A stretch of DNA of 64,000 nucleotides, taken from NCBI GenBank assembly GCA_965247395.1, contig OZ252012.1, positions 1,488,001-1,552,000 of the forward strand, given 5' to 3'. A model generated the notes under the pieces. It worked only from the letters and a program-made list of their open reading frames with translations. It was not told the DNA's origin and searched no databases. Numbering within the stretch: the first letter of the stretch is position 1; each line of letters begins with the position of its first letter. This DNA comes from CAYRJD01 sp965247395 (GTDB lineage: Bacteria; Actinomycetota; Acidimicrobiia; Acidimicrobiales; Poriferisodalaceae). Below, in pieces: positions 1 through 9,216 of the stretch. The position numbers were made by a program, and so were the translations under genes.

Positions 1-980
1 GGAAGCCCATGGCCGAGTTCGCCGCTGAGAACAGCCAGGCAATCAACGCTCTGCTGACTGAGCTTGAGCGTCACGGCCCGGTTTCTGTGGCGGAGCTAGA
101 AGCTGCTACCGGAGTTACCTCTAGGCCGCCGAAACGCCAGGGCGCATGGGCGCAATGGAGCCACACCAAGCTGGCCTTGGGCTGGTTGTTTTGGACGGGT
201 TACGTGGGTGTTGCCGAGCGCGTCAATTTCACGCGGCGCTACGACTTGATTGATCGGGTGCTTCCCGCTGCAGTGGTTGATAAGCACATTGACGAGCACG
301 AAGCGCAACGAGAGCTGCTGTTACAAGCCGCTCAGTGCCTAGGGGTAGCAACCGTCGCTGATCTGGGCGACTATCACAGACTGCCAAAACGAGAGGCGCC
401 CGCCCGTGTTGCTGAGCTGGTCGAAGACGGAAAGCTGCTGGTGGCGAACGTAGAGGGGTGGTCGCAGGACGGTTATCTGTTGCCGACGGCAAAGGCTGTC
501 CGGAGCCAATCGCAGTCTGTGTTGTTGAGTCCGTTTGACCCGCTGGTGTGGTTTCGTCCACGCGCAGAGCGGCTGTTTCATTTCAACTATCGGTTGGAGA
601 TTTACACACCAGCTGCGAAGCGTCGCTACGGCTATTACGTGCTGCCGTTCTTACACGAGGATCGACTGGCGGCACGGGTGGACGTGCGTGCCGATCGCAA
701 AGATCAAGTACTGCGAGTGCTGGGCGCGTTTGCGGAGCCTGATGCAACAGGGCCGAACGCAACAGGGCCGAACGCAACAGGGTCACACGCAACTGGGACT
801 GCTGCTGGCGGTGGCGCAAGCAGTGCTGCGACTAACTCGCAAACACCGGTGGAGGTTGCACTGGCGAAAGAGCTAACCGCAATGTCGCAGTGGCTGGGCT
901 TGGACGACGTGGCAATCGCTAGTGACGCTCGTGGTGATCTGGCGAAACCGTTGCAGCGAGTTCTGAAAACCGGGCGCTGA
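1..980 (+). CDS. YcaQ-like winged-helix DNA-binding protein (3' part)
   Basis: The protein resembles the YcaQ/HTH_42 family, whose E. coli member is a DNA glycosylase that unhooks interstrand crosslinks. The diagnostic segment is LLSPFDPLVWFRPRAERLF followed by YRLEIYTPAAKRRYGYYVLP, both family hallmarks near the C-terminus. The first ATG is at position 9, but the frame is open to the window edge and family members are near 400 residues against 323 here, so the N-terminus probably lies outside the window. Near residues 245-258 there is a low-complexity insert with repeated ATGPN, from a 15-bp unit repeated at about 744-800. Family call fairly sure; glycosylase activity is inferred only. Confidence 0.8.
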   Translation, partial: KPMAEFAAENSQAINALLTELERHGPVSVAELEAATGVTSRPPKRQGAWAQWSHTKLALGWLFWTGYVGVAERVNFTRRYDLIDRVLPAAVVDKHIDEHEAQRELLLQAAQCLGVATVADLGDYHRLPKREAPARVAELVEDGKLLVANVEGWSQDGYLLPTAKAVRSQSQSVLLSPFDPLVWFRPRAERLFHFNYRLEIYTPAAKRRYGYYVLPFLHEDRLAARVDVRADRKDQVLRVLGAFAEPDATGPNATGPNATGSHATGTAAGGGASSAATNSQTPVEVALAKELTAMSQWLGLDDVAIASDARGDLAKPLQRVLKTGR

Positions 981-1078
981 CCCTGCACTGATCCCGTCGC
1001 ATAGCTACCCAGAGGGTTAAGGCGGGTAGAGTTCTCCGCTGTGCCTAAGGTCGTCGCGGCGACCGGAGGAAACTTTCT

Positions 1079-1153
1079 GGTCCCGTGGTGAAGTCTGGAG
1101 TTCACGCCGGCCTGTCAAGCCGGAGGTCGCGGGTTCAAATCCCGTCGGGACCG
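1079..1153 (+). tRNA. tRNA-Asp (anticodon GTC)
   Basis: A full cloverleaf can be drawn. The acceptor stem GGTCCCG (1079-1085) pairs with CGGGACC (1146-1152), with discriminator G at 1153. The anticodon stem CCGGC/GCCGG encloses the loop CTGTCAA, giving anticodon GTC at 1114-1116. The T arm carries GGTTCAAATCC. CCA is not encoded. Only one base separates it from the following tRNA-Phe, so the two are probably processed from one transcript. Confidence 0.95.
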
Positions 1154-1154
1154 C

Positions 1155-1227
1155 GGTCGGATAGCTCAGTTGGCAGAGCGCGCGCCTGAAAAGCGTGAGG
1201 TCACCGGATCGACGCCGGTTCCGACCA
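1155..1227 (+). tRNA. tRNA-Phe (anticodon GAA)
   Basis: Acceptor stem GGTCGGA (1155-1161) pairs with TCCGACC (1220-1226), with discriminator A at 1227. The D arm is GCTCAGTTGGCAGAGC. The anticodon stem CGCGC/GCGTG contains one G-T pair, and its loop CTGAAAA gives anticodon GAA at 1188-1190. CCA is not encoded. It directly follows tRNA-Asp. Confidence 0.95.
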
Positions 1228-1312
1228 CAACGCTCCACTTGCAAAGTCGGCTAACAACGACTGACCACGGCTGACCAACAACTGAACCTGGCAGCCGACA
1301 TAACCTGAGGGC

Positions 1313-1735
1313 GTGACCGTCGAAGTTGAAACCCACCTGGCCGGGCTAAACTCGCAAGTGCGGCCACTAGCAAAAGGGCTTCACAAGATCTTCACCGCAG
1401 CCGGTTGTGAGTCATACGTCAAGACGATCTACGTCGGTTACGACATCGCCGGCGAAATGGTGGCCGCCGTCTATGCACGTACGGATCACCTAGAGGTTGC
1501 TCTGGCGCTGGATGAAGATCGTGTGCATCCGTTGCTGGTTGATGCCTCACATTTGACGTGGCGCACCTTGCCGGTGGCAGCGATCTTGCGCCAAAAATCC
1601 GACATGGAGGGGCTGGTGGAACTAGTGGCCGAAGGCGTGTCTCGCATCCAGGCGGGCACGCACGACGTCCATCGCGACAATGACTTCTTTGTTAAGTCTC
1701 GTAAAGCCAGAAAAAGGACAGGCCCCCGCCGTTAG
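1313..1735 (+). CDS. Small protein of unknown function, DUF5655-like
   Basis: A 140-residue protein starting at GTG 1313. It has a compact alpha/beta look, with VRPLAKGLHKIF near the N-terminus and a hydrophobic strand EVALALDEDRVHP in the middle, ending in a basic tail (KSRKARKRTGPRR). It resembles the DUF5655 group of small soluble proteins, but this is from memory of pattern only. There is no signal peptide or membrane segment. Its stop overlaps the stop of the convergent malic enzyme gene by 4 bp. Function unknown. Confidence 0.65.
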   Translation: MTVEVETHLAGLNSQVRPLAKGLHKIFTAAGCESYVKTIYVGYDIAGEMVAAVYARTDHLEVALALDEDRVHPLLVDASHLTWRTLPVAAILRQKSDMEGLVELVAEGVSRIQAGTHDVHRDNDFFVKSRKARKRTGPRR

Positions 1736-3162
1736 CTAGCAGGACCTGTTATCAGGCCGGGCATTTCGCGTATTACACCATCCGCGATAGCCGCAGCAGC
1801 TACCGCACTGGCTACCGCTGGCACTACTGACCTATCGAACGCAGTGGGAATCACATAGTTGGCCATCAGCTCATCGCTTGGCACAGAGGCTGCGATAGCC
1901 GATGCTGCGGCCACCTTCATTGCTTCGGTGATGTCGGTAGCGCATGCATCAAACGCTCCTCGGAAAATCCCCGGAAACGCCAGAACGTTGTTGATCTGAT
2001 TGGGATAGTCGCTGCGACCCGTGGCCGTTACCGCAGCAATATCGGAAATTTCGTCAGGCAAAATCTCCGGGTCGGGGTTAGCCATCGCAAACACGATCGG
2101 GCGATCGGCCATTGCCTCTACATCGGCTCGGGTTATCAGTCCCGGTCCGCTCACGCCCATAAACACATCGGCACCGACCATCGCATCGCTAACGGTTCCG
2201 GACAGTCCTTGTGAGTTGGTGTTCTCCGCTAACCATCGCTTTGATTCGTTTAGATCGTTGCGCTGCCTTGAAATGATCCCGCCACGGTCGCACACCACTA
2301 AGTCTCCGATGCCGCTGGCTTTCAAAATCTTGGCAATGGCTACCCCGGCCGCACCAGCTCCCAGGATTACGCAACGCATCGCCGACAATTCCTTGCCGAT
2401 CAGTCGTCCGGCGTTATTTAGCGCCGCCAATGCGACCACAGCGGTGCCGTGCTGATCGTCATGAAAAACCGGAATGTCGAGAGCCGCTCGCAAAGCTTCC
2501 TCTACCTCAAACGCTCCCGGTGCGGCGATGTCTTCCAGGTTTATGCCGCCGAAGGTGGGAGCCAGGCGGATAACGGTTTCGACTATCTCCTCTGGTGTAG
2601 ATACGTCCAGGCACACCGGAAAGGCATCGACGTTGGCGAATTCTTTAAACAGAAGCGCCTTTCCCTCCATCACAGGTAAGGCGGCCAGCGGTCCGATGTC
2701 GCCGAGGCCAAGCACGGCGGTGCCGTCGCTGACAATGGCCACAGTGTTATGACGAATGGTGAGGTCGTGAGCCTTGGAGGGATCTTCGGCTATGGCGCGG
2801 CAAATGCGCGCAACGCCAGGGGTGTAGGCCATAGAGAGGTCGTCGGCATTACGCAGTGGAATGCGGCTGTTGGTTTCAAGCTTTCCGCCGACATGAAGGG
2901 CGAGCGTGCGATCTACCGCGGATAGCACCGTTACATGAGGCAAATCGTCGATGGCGTCGCAGATGGCGGTGACATGCTCTTCATCAGTGGCATCGACAAC
3001 TATCTCTTGTTGTACCGATGATCCGGCGATCTCAAAGCCTGAGAGAGAAACAATGTTGCCGCCCACATCTCCGATTGCGGTGCAAAGCCTGCCCAACGTT
3101 CCTGGTACGTGGTCAAGCCGAACTTTTAGGACGGCAGAAAAGGCGGCTGTTGGTCGCGCCAT
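1732..3162 (-). CDS. NAD(P)-dependent malic enzyme with N-terminal ACT domain
   Basis: Oxidatively decarboxylates malate to pyruvate, linking the TCA cycle to pyruvate pools. Residues 1-85 form an ACT domain (LKVRLDHVPGTLGRLCTAIGD), which in such proteins binds small-molecule effectors. The catalytic part follows: MAYTPGVARICRAI, VSDGTAVLGLGDIG, GINLEDIAAP, and FHDDQHGTAVV with the metal-binding Asp pair. The Rossmann motif VILGAGAAGVAIAKIL is near residue 268. The 476-residue length fits short bacterial ACT-malic enzymes. ATG is preceded by GGAG on the minus strand. It is the last gene of the leftward cluster, 78 bp beyond pyrE. NAD versus NADP use is not resolved. Confidence 0.93.
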   Translation of the reverse strand: MARPTAAFSAVLKVRLDHVPGTLGRLCTAIGDVGGNIVSLSGFEIAGSSVQQEIVVDATDEEHVTAICDAIDDLPHVTVLSAVDRTLALHVGGKLETNSRIPLRNADDLSMAYTPGVARICRAIAEDPSKAHDLTIRHNTVAIVSDGTAVLGLGDIGPLAALPVMEGKALLFKEFANVDAFPVCLDVSTPEEIVETVIRLAPTFGGINLEDIAAPGAFEVEEALRAALDIPVFHDDQHGTAVVALAALNNAGRLIGKELSAMRCVILGAGAAGVAIAKILKASGIGDLVVCDRGGIISRQRNDLNESKRWLAENTNSQGLSGTVSDAMVGADVFMGVSGPGLITRADVEAMADRPIVFAMANPDPEILPDEISDIAAVTATGRSDYPNQINNVLAFPGIFRGAFDACATDITEAMKVAAASAIAASVPSDELMANYVIPTAFDRSVVPAVASAVAAAAIADGVIREMPGLITGPAS

Positions 3163-3240
3163 GAAGAGCTCCTTGCGGACTGGTTACTTTTGCTAAGTAT
3201 TCGCAAAGTTCGGCCAAATCCTACGGCTTAGGTTTCTCGC

Positions 3241-3852
3241 TTAGTTTTCGTAACCGAAGCCGAGTTCGGGCGCTCTAAGAAGCGGTTCGAAGGCAATGCC
3301 TTGGGATTTGGCTAGCTCAGCGCCGGTACCACCTCGATCGACCACCGGCAAAATCAACAACGGCTGCGCTTGTGCTGCTCGTACGGATTCAGCGGCGGCC
3401 AGAGCCGATGTGCCGCGCGTGGAAACGTCTTCGGTGATTACAACGCGGTCACCGGGATTGAGCGCTCCGGCGATACGTCCTGTTACACCGTGGTCTTTGG
3501 CTTCGGCTCGCACGCTGAACGAGCGGAGTGCAATGCCACGTTCGGCCGCTACCGCTGCGATGCCAAACGCAATCGGGTCCGCACCCATTGTGAGCCCGCC
3601 AATCGCGTCAAACGGACCGGCCGGGTGGTTGGTGATGATGTCCAACGCTAGATCGGCAATAAGGAGAATTCCGTCTGGACGACAGGCGGATTGCTTGGCG
3701 TCTATGAACCAGTTGCTAGTGCGGCCTGATTTCAGCGTGAAGGCGCCGGTCTTGATGGAGTGCTTTTGCAGGTGCTCAGCCAGCGCGGCCTTGGCGGGAC
3801 TGAGTGGAGGGCCAGAGGGGCTATTGGAGCTGGCGTCGCTGTCGTTAGTCAC
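3241..3852 (-). CDS. pyrE: Orotate phosphoribosyltransferase
   Basis: Transfers the phosphoribosyl group of PRPP to orotate to make OMP in pyrimidine synthesis. The PRPP-binding loop appears as VVITEDVSTRGTSALAAAE, the family form of VEDVxTTGGS. The N-terminal KTGAFTLKSGRTSNWFIDAK and GGLTMGADPIA segments are also typical. At 203 residues it has normal length. GTG start (3852-3850) overlaps the end of purM by 8 bp, so the two are translationally coupled. Placement of a pyrimidine gene at the end of a purine run suggests shared nucleotide-demand control. Confidence 0.92.
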   Translation of the reverse strand: MTNDSDASSNSPSGPPLSPAKAALAEHLQKHSIKTGAFTLKSGRTSNWFIDAKQSACRPDGILLIADLALDIITNHPAGPFDAIGGLTMGADPIAFGIAAVAAERGIALRSFSVRAEAKDHGVTGRIAGALNPGDRVVITEDVSTRGTSALAAAESVRAAQAQPLLILPVVDRGGTGAELAKSQGIAFEPLLRAPELGFGYEN

Positions 3853-5083
3853 GGTCTATTAGTCGCACTTGGCCTGTGCCTGCGATGATTTCTCCTACCA
3901 CCCAGGCGTCGTGGCCATGTTTTTGCGCCACCGCAATGGCTTGTGCGGCGGGCGAGCCAGCTGTCGGCGTGGCTGATGGCGAGATAGTTGGCGAGGCGCT
4001 GCGGTCGCCGGGCACGGCCACCAGCATCCCAACACCGAGGTTGAACACCGCTTCCATTTCGGCTTCGGTTACCGGGCCGGCTTCTTGAATCTCACAGAAA
4101 ATTCTGGGCCTAGGCCACGAACCGCGCGCAATCACCGCATCGACTTGTGGGCTTAGCACGCGAGCAAGATTTGCCGCTAGTCCACCGCCGGTGATGTGCG
4201 CGGCAGCTAGGGCCTCACACTCGGCAAACATCTCACGCACCGCTGGCGCATAAATCTCCGAAGGCAACAACAACTCGTCGCCCAGGGAGTGATCGGCCCC
4301 CGACCAGGCCGGCTCGGCTAGTCGTTCGACTTGTAGCTTGACCTGATCGGCCCCCGGCTGTGTTTTGCCGGGCGGTGATGTGGCTTTGCCGGACGGCGAC
4401 GTCGTTTTGCCGTCTGGTGATGTCGGGTTGCCTAGCAGCGCACGCCGCGCCAGGCTCAGCCCGTTGCAGCGAAGGCCCGGTGACGCCAGCCCAATCAGCA
4501 GCGCCGGGGCTGTTGTCAAAGGCTTTGGAAGCCGTGATCGTTCGGCTACACCGATCGCAAATCCGCACACGTCAAGTGCATCGGGCGCCATCTCGTCTGG
4601 GTGTTCGGCAATCTCGCCGCCGGTCAGAGCGCAGCCAGCCGTGCGGCAACCGTCCGCCATGCCACTGACAAGCTGGGTCACGATTTCGGGGTTGACCGAA
4701 CCCATGGTGATCTGGTCTTGAAACAGCAACGGTTCCGCACCCAAGGTGGCTACATCATCAACGCACATCGCTACAACATCGATGCCAATCGTGTCAAAAC
4801 GTTTGAGCGCTGAGGCGATCATGGGTTTGGTGCCTGCGCCATCGTTAGCTGTCACCAACACGGGCTCGTCATAGCCGGTAGGTAGGGCGGTAACCGCTGC
4901 GAAGGCGCCAATGTCGCTTAACACTTCAGGTCGGTAGGTGCTGCGAGCCAAGGGTCTGAGAGCTTCGACGGCGGCCTCGGCGGCCGCGACATCAACGCCA
5001 GCTTGGGCGTAAGTGAGTGGCGTGCCGGGTGAGTCATTTGGTGGATTACTTGGTGGATTACTCGGTGGATTACATAGAGACAT
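3845..5083 (-). CDS. purM: Phosphoribosylformylglycinamidine cyclo-ligase (AIR synthase)
   Basis: ATP-dependent closure of FGAM to AIR, the fifth purine step. Recognised by NDGAGTKPMIA, GIDVVAMCVDDVATLGAEPL, GGEIAEHPDEM, ITGGGLAANLARVL and FNLGVGMLVAVP. I place the start at ATG 5083 (MSLCNPP); upstream codons in the same frame overlap purF and look non-native. This start overlaps the purF stop by 14 bp. Two low-complexity inserts stand out: NPPS repeats at residues 5-15 (12-bp DNA units) and a SPxGK-type repeat near residues 217-240 (24-bp units at about 4363-4433), plus a PTxSP-rich segment close to the C-terminus. The core is complete and looks functional. Confidence 0.93.
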   Translation of the reverse strand: MSLCNPPSNPPSNPPNDSPGTPLTYAQAGVDVAAAEAAVEALRPLARSTYRPEVLSDIGAFAAVTALPTGYDEPVLVTANDGAGTKPMIASALKRFDTIGIDVVAMCVDDVATLGAEPLLFQDQITMGSVNPEIVTQLVSGMADGCRTAGCALTGGEIAEHPDEMAPDALDVCGFAIGVAERSRLPKPLTTAPALLIGLASPGLRCNGLSLARRALLGNPTSPDGKTTSPSGKATSPPGKTQPGADQVKLQVERLAEPAWSGADHSLGDELLLPSEIYAPAVREMFAECEALAAAHITGGGLAANLARVLSPQVDAVIARGSWPRPRIFCEIQEAGPVTEAEMEAVFNLGVGMLVAVPGDRSASPTISPSATPTAGSPAAQAIAVAQKHGHDAWVVGEIIAGTGQVRLIDRD

Positions 5084-6647
5084 AACCCACGCCACTGCCC
5101 GCACCAATTTCAATTTTCTGGCTGCTGCTGACCTCGAATAGGTCTGCATCTTGTTTAGGTCTTTCGGCTTGCGATATCTCATCCACAGATACGGGATATT
5201 CGCCGGTTAGACAGGCCGTGCAGAAACCCCCATCGTTGCCGTTGATGGCGTCAAGCAGCTGCTCCATAGACAAGTACGCAAGTGAGTCGGCTTTAACAAA
5301 ATCGCAGGCCTCATCCAGGGTGTGATTGGCCGCCAGTAGTTCTTCGCTTGAGCCTGTGTCCATGCCGTAAAAGCATGGCCAGCGGTAAGGCGGTGAGGAA
5401 ATACGGAGATGAATTTCCGCTGCGCCAGCGGCGCGCAACATTTCCACGATGGCTCGTGTAGTGGTGCCTCGCACGATGGAGTCGTCGACCACCACAAGTC
5501 TGCGACCCTCAATGTTTCCGCGGATGGGGTTGAGCTTGGTGCGTACTCCATGTGCACGCATTCGTTGGCTCGGAGCGATAAATGTTCGGCCTATGTAGCG
5601 GTTTTTTACCAAACCGTCGCTGTATGGGATGCCGGAGGCTTGCGCAAATCCTTGTGCGGCAGGAATACCAGATTCAGGCACTGGTATAACGCAGTCGGCT
5701 TCGATGGGTGAATTGGTGGCTAGGTATTCGCCCATTCTCTGGCGCGTGGTGTGGATGTTTTGGCCGCGCAAGACGGTGTCTGGGCGTGAGAAGTAAATGA
5801 ACTCGAATGCGCACAAAGCGGGCTTGGTGGGTGGGAATGGCCGATACGAAACGCAGCCGCCTGCGGAGATTGCAATCATCTCGCCGGGCTCAATCTCACG
5901 GACAAATTCGGCGCCGATTGTGTCTAGGGCGGGGTTTTCCGAGGCAATCGCCCAGCCGTTTTCTAGCTTGCCTAGGCATAGCGGCCAGAAGCCTTGAGGG
6001 TCACGCACGCCTATTAGATGGTCGTGACCCATCACCACAAACGAGAACCCCCCTCGCAAAGTGGGGAGCACGTGTTCTAGAGCCTCCAGCAGGCTGGTGT
6101 CACCCGCGCTTGTTAGATCGGTTTCGGCTGGGCTGGCCGGGGCTGTGTCTGTCAGGCCGGGGCTGGCCAGGTTTAGGTCGGCCAGGCTCGGGTCGTATGT
6201 CTCGAGCAAGCGTTTTGCCAGCAGCTCGGCTACCAGATCACTGTCGCTGGTAACAGTTCCCGACAACATTCCGTTGTCTCTAGCTAGCTGCTCAACATTG
6301 GTCAGGTTGCCGTTGTGGGCTAGCGCTAGCTCAGTGTTACCAGCGCTGCGATGAAACGGCTGAGCAGCCGTCCATGAGCTGCCACCAATGGTGGAGTAGC
6401 GAGTGTGGCCGATGGCAAGGTGACCTTCGAGGCCACCCAGGGTGCGATCATCAAAGACGCTCGAGACCAAGCCCATGTTTTTTACGGTCGTCATACTCTC
6501 GCCGTCAGACACAGCGATGCCGGCGGATTCCTGGCCTCGGTGCTGTAGGGCGTACAAGCCCAGATAGGTGAGGTGAGCTACCGGTGAGCAAGGGGCGTAC
6601 ACACCAAACACGCCGCAGGCTTCGCGCGGTTTGACCAGCTCAATCAT
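5070..6647 (-). CDS. purF: Amidophosphoribosyltransferase (glutamine PRPP amidotransferase)
   Basis: Commits PRPP to purine synthesis using glutamine. A ten-residue propeptide precedes the class II amidotransferase nucleophile Cys11 in ACGVFGVY. The PRPP loop VVVDDSIVRGTTTR lies near residue 385. Cysteines at about 280, 423, 476 and 479 (LCAFEF, PCFYGMD, CTAC) match the four ligands of the B. subtilis-type 4Fe-4S cluster. A Thr/Ala/Ser/Asp-rich insert of about 30 residues (near residues 160-190) interrupts the glutaminase domain. ATG overlaps the purL stop by 4 bp. Expected feedback inhibition by AMP/GMP is family knowledge. Confidence 0.95.
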   Translation of the reverse strand: MIELVKPREACGVFGVYAPCSPVAHLTYLGLYALQHRGQESAGIAVSDGESMTTVKNMGLVSSVFDDRTLGGLEGHLAIGHTRYSTIGGSSWTAAQPFHRSAGNTELALAHNGNLTNVEQLARDNGMLSGTVTSDSDLVAELLAKRLLETYDPSLADLNLASPGLTDTAPASPAETDLTSAGDTSLLEALEHVLPTLRGGFSFVVMGHDHLIGVRDPQGFWPLCLGKLENGWAIASENPALDTIGAEFVREIEPGEMIAISAGGCVSYRPFPPTKPALCAFEFIYFSRPDTVLRGQNIHTTRQRMGEYLATNSPIEADCVIPVPESGIPAAQGFAQASGIPYSDGLVKNRYIGRTFIAPSQRMRAHGVRTKLNPIRGNIEGRRLVVVDDSIVRGTTTRAIVEMLRAAGAAEIHLRISSPPYRWPCFYGMDTGSSEELLAANHTLDEACDFVKADSLAYLSMEQLLDAINGNDGGFCTACLTGEYPVSVDEISQAERPKQDADLFEVSSSQKIEIGAGSGVGYVSM

Positions 6648-9082
6648 GACTCAAGCCTGGCAGCAAGATTGGTGTTCCAAGCGTCAAGCGCAGCGCTAAG
6701 CGGAAGATCCAGGACTGATTGCTGGGTGCTTGGTTGCTGGGTGTCTGATTGCCGAGTGAAGGTTTGGGACGTGATTACTTGCGGCGTGATTTGAATGCGC
6801 TCTCCGCCCGCCACTCCAATTACGTGAGCTGGCACTTCAGCTTGAGCGGCTTGGTTTAGCAAGGCGTCCTTGGACTGTGGCGGCACGCACACCAGCACTC
6901 TGCCATGTGATTCATTGAACAGCGCCCTTATCGCTGTGCTCGTCGGTGTTTGCTGCGGGGCTGGCCTGGCAGTGCTACCCGGACTGACAGCGCTGTCCGG
7001 GTTGGTAGTGCTGGCAGGGTTGTCTGATTTAGCGATGAGGGGCGCAACCGCCTCGTATCCCACCGACCCTTTGCAGGCCATCTCAAGCAATGCCACCACA
7101 ATGCCACCTTCTGACACATCGTGGACGGCGGAAATAGCGCCAAGAGAAGATGTATCGCCAGAGGCTGGGCCGCTGGCACTTGCAACCAAGTCTGCTACCA
7201 GCAACCCAACGCGGGCGATGGCAGACAGATCAGGCTCAGCTAGCGCGCCGGACTTATTCCCCAGCAAATCCCAAGCCCAGAGCGTGCCACCCATCGGCAC
7301 ATCATCATCGGGCAATGGGCCAAGCAGCACAATCTCATGTCCAGCCACCAGCGCCGGGCCCGGTGGCGGCCGCTGTAAGTCGGGATGAATACCAAGCAGG
7401 CAAACCACTGGTGTGGGGGCTATGTCAACACCGTTGGCTTCGTTGTAGAGGCTCACATTTCCTCCCACCACGGGAGCCTCAAAGACTTCGCAAGCCTCGG
7501 CCATGCCGTCGATCGCCTCCGAGAGCTGCCACATCACCTCTTGGTGTTCGGGATTACCGAAGTTGAGGCAGTTCACGAGTGCGTGAGGCTTAGCACCGAC
7601 GCAAGCCACATTCAGTACTGCTTCGGCAACTAATGCGGCGGTTCCTAAACGTGGGTTGGTGTAACACCAGCGATGGTTGCCGTCGGTGGATAAACCCAAA
7701 CCGAGACCGGTGAGTTGGCCGGTTTGCGGATGCCGCAACGTCAACAAAGTTCCGTCACCGCCGGGCGCAACAACGGTGTTCAAAAAGAGCTGGTGGTCGT
7801 ATTGGCTAAAAATGTCCGAGTGGTTTGTGAGCAGTGCCAATATTGCTTTTTCGGTTGGCACCTGAAGTTGATTCTCATCTTCGGCTAATAGGTCTTGGGC
7901 GTATCTCTCGGCGAGATCACTGGGAGGACGCTTAGGCCGGTCGTAATTAGGAGCAGCGTCGGTCAAGGTAGCGGCAGGTATTTCTGCCAACGGAACAGTC
8001 GGTTGCGATGCGGTGCTGTCAACTATTCGCAGCATTCCGTCTCCAGTGACATGACCGATAACAGACGCACTCACTTCCCACTTACCGCAAATTGCCAAAA
8101 CTCCTGGCACATTCTCCTGGGTCACGATGGCGAGCATTCGTTCTTGCGATTCGGAGGTCATTACCTCGAACGACTCCATGTTTGGCTGACGGCGCGGCAC
8201 TTTTGACACGTCCACCTCCATGCCCGCACCGCCACGCGATGCTGTTTCGCTGGTTGCACAAGTCAAACCGGCTCCGCCGAGATCTTGTAGCCCGCTTAAG
8301 AGCTTTGCGTCCAACATTTCTAGGCAGGCTTCAATCAGACGTTTCTCTTCAAACGGATCGCCAACCTGAACGTTAGGTAGCTTTTTCGCATCTTCGGCTT
8401 CATCGCCAAACCCGGCTGAAGCTAAAACGCTGACTCCTCCTATCCCGTCACGGCCAGTAGGGGCGCCCATTAATATCGCTGCAGACCCAGGCTCAGAGGC
8501 TTGCCCCAAAACCAGTTTGTCGACGGGTAATACCCCCATTGCAACGACATTGACAAGCGGATTGGCGGAATAAGTGTCGCACTCCACAAATTCTCCACCA
8601 ACGGTGGGGATGCCAACGCTGTTGCCGTAACCCGATATTCCACTAACAACCCCGTTGGCTAGCCAGCGATTTCGAGCCTCAGTGAAACTGCCAAATCGCA
8701 AGGCATCCATAACAGCAATCGGACGCGCACCCATCGTGAAAATATCTCGCAGAATTCCACCAACACCGGTAGCGGCCCCCTGATATGGCTCAATTGCTGA
8801 AGGGTGGTTGTGGCTCTCTATACGAATAGCTACAGCTATATCGTCGCCAACATCAACCACACCGGCGTTTTCGCCAGGACCTACTAATACCCACGGAGCC
8901 TGCGTTGGCAGCCTGTCAAGATGCCGTCTAGAGGATTTGTAGGAGCAGTGCTCGGACCACATTACGGCGTACATCGCAAGCTCTAACGAGTTTGGTTGGC
9001 GTCCCAATAGGTCGCAAATTTCATCAGCTTCAGTACTGGTCAGCCCTAGTTGGGCGTAGAGAGGTACGTTCTCTGCACTCAT
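6644..9082 (-). CDS. purL: FGAM synthase, large subunit
   Basis: ATP-dependent amidation of FGAR to FGAM; works with PurS and PurQ (the three-part Bacillus-type complex), both encoded upstream. Seen: MWSEHCSYKSSRRHL, RIESHNHPSAIEPYQGAATG, QDLGGAGLTCATSE, NFGNPEHQEVMWQL and VHDVSEGGIVVALLE, which are the paired AIRS-like domains. Length 812 residues is slightly above usual, because of two low-complexity stretches near the C-terminus: a Pro/Ser/Thr-rich one near residue 695 and a Gln/Ser/Thr-rich one near residue 775. ATG start at 9082; overlaps purF by 4 bp. Confidence 0.95.
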   Translation of the reverse strand: MSAENVPLYAQLGLTSTEADEICDLLGRQPNSLELAMYAVMWSEHCSYKSSRRHLDRLPTQAPWVLVGPGENAGVVDVGDDIAVAIRIESHNHPSAIEPYQGAATGVGGILRDIFTMGARPIAVMDALRFGSFTEARNRWLANGVVSGISGYGNSVGIPTVGGEFVECDTYSANPLVNVVAMGVLPVDKLVLGQASEPGSAAILMGAPTGRDGIGGVSVLASAGFGDEAEDAKKLPNVQVGDPFEEKRLIEACLEMLDAKLLSGLQDLGGAGLTCATSETASRGGAGMEVDVSKVPRRQPNMESFEVMTSESQERMLAIVTQENVPGVLAICGKWEVSASVIGHVTGDGMLRIVDSTASQPTVPLAEIPAATLTDAAPNYDRPKRPPSDLAERYAQDLLAEDENQLQVPTEKAILALLTNHSDIFSQYDHQLFLNTVVAPGGDGTLLTLRHPQTGQLTGLGLGLSTDGNHRWCYTNPRLGTAALVAEAVLNVACVGAKPHALVNCLNFGNPEHQEVMWQLSEAIDGMAEACEVFEAPVVGGNVSLYNEANGVDIAPTPVVCLLGIHPDLQRPPPGPALVAGHEIVLLGPLPDDDVPMGGTLWAWDLLGNKSGALAEPDLSAIARVGLLVADLVASASGPASGDTSSLGAISAVHDVSEGGIVVALLEMACKGSVGYEAVAPLIAKSDNPASTTNPDSAVSPGSTARPAPQQTPTSTAIRALFNESHGRVLVCVPPQSKDALLNQAAQAEVPAHVIGVAGGERIQITPQVITSQTFTRQSDTQQPSTQQSVLDLPLSAALDAWNTNLAARLES

Positions 9083-9216
9083 TTTAAACCAGAGTTATTT
9101 GAAAAAATTGTGGTCATATTTAGCAATTAGTGCGAATTTCCTTCAAACACTGATACATTTGGACTAGATATAAGTTTCAATTGGAACTTAGTTAGTTACA
9201 AGAAAGGCACGAAAAT

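Noticed and set aside
3296..3862. 188-residue + strand frame opposite pyrE
   Set aside because: Antisense to intact pyrE; no recognisable features.
6870..7388. 172-residue + strand frame opposite purL
   Set aside because: Antisense to a well-conserved region of purL.
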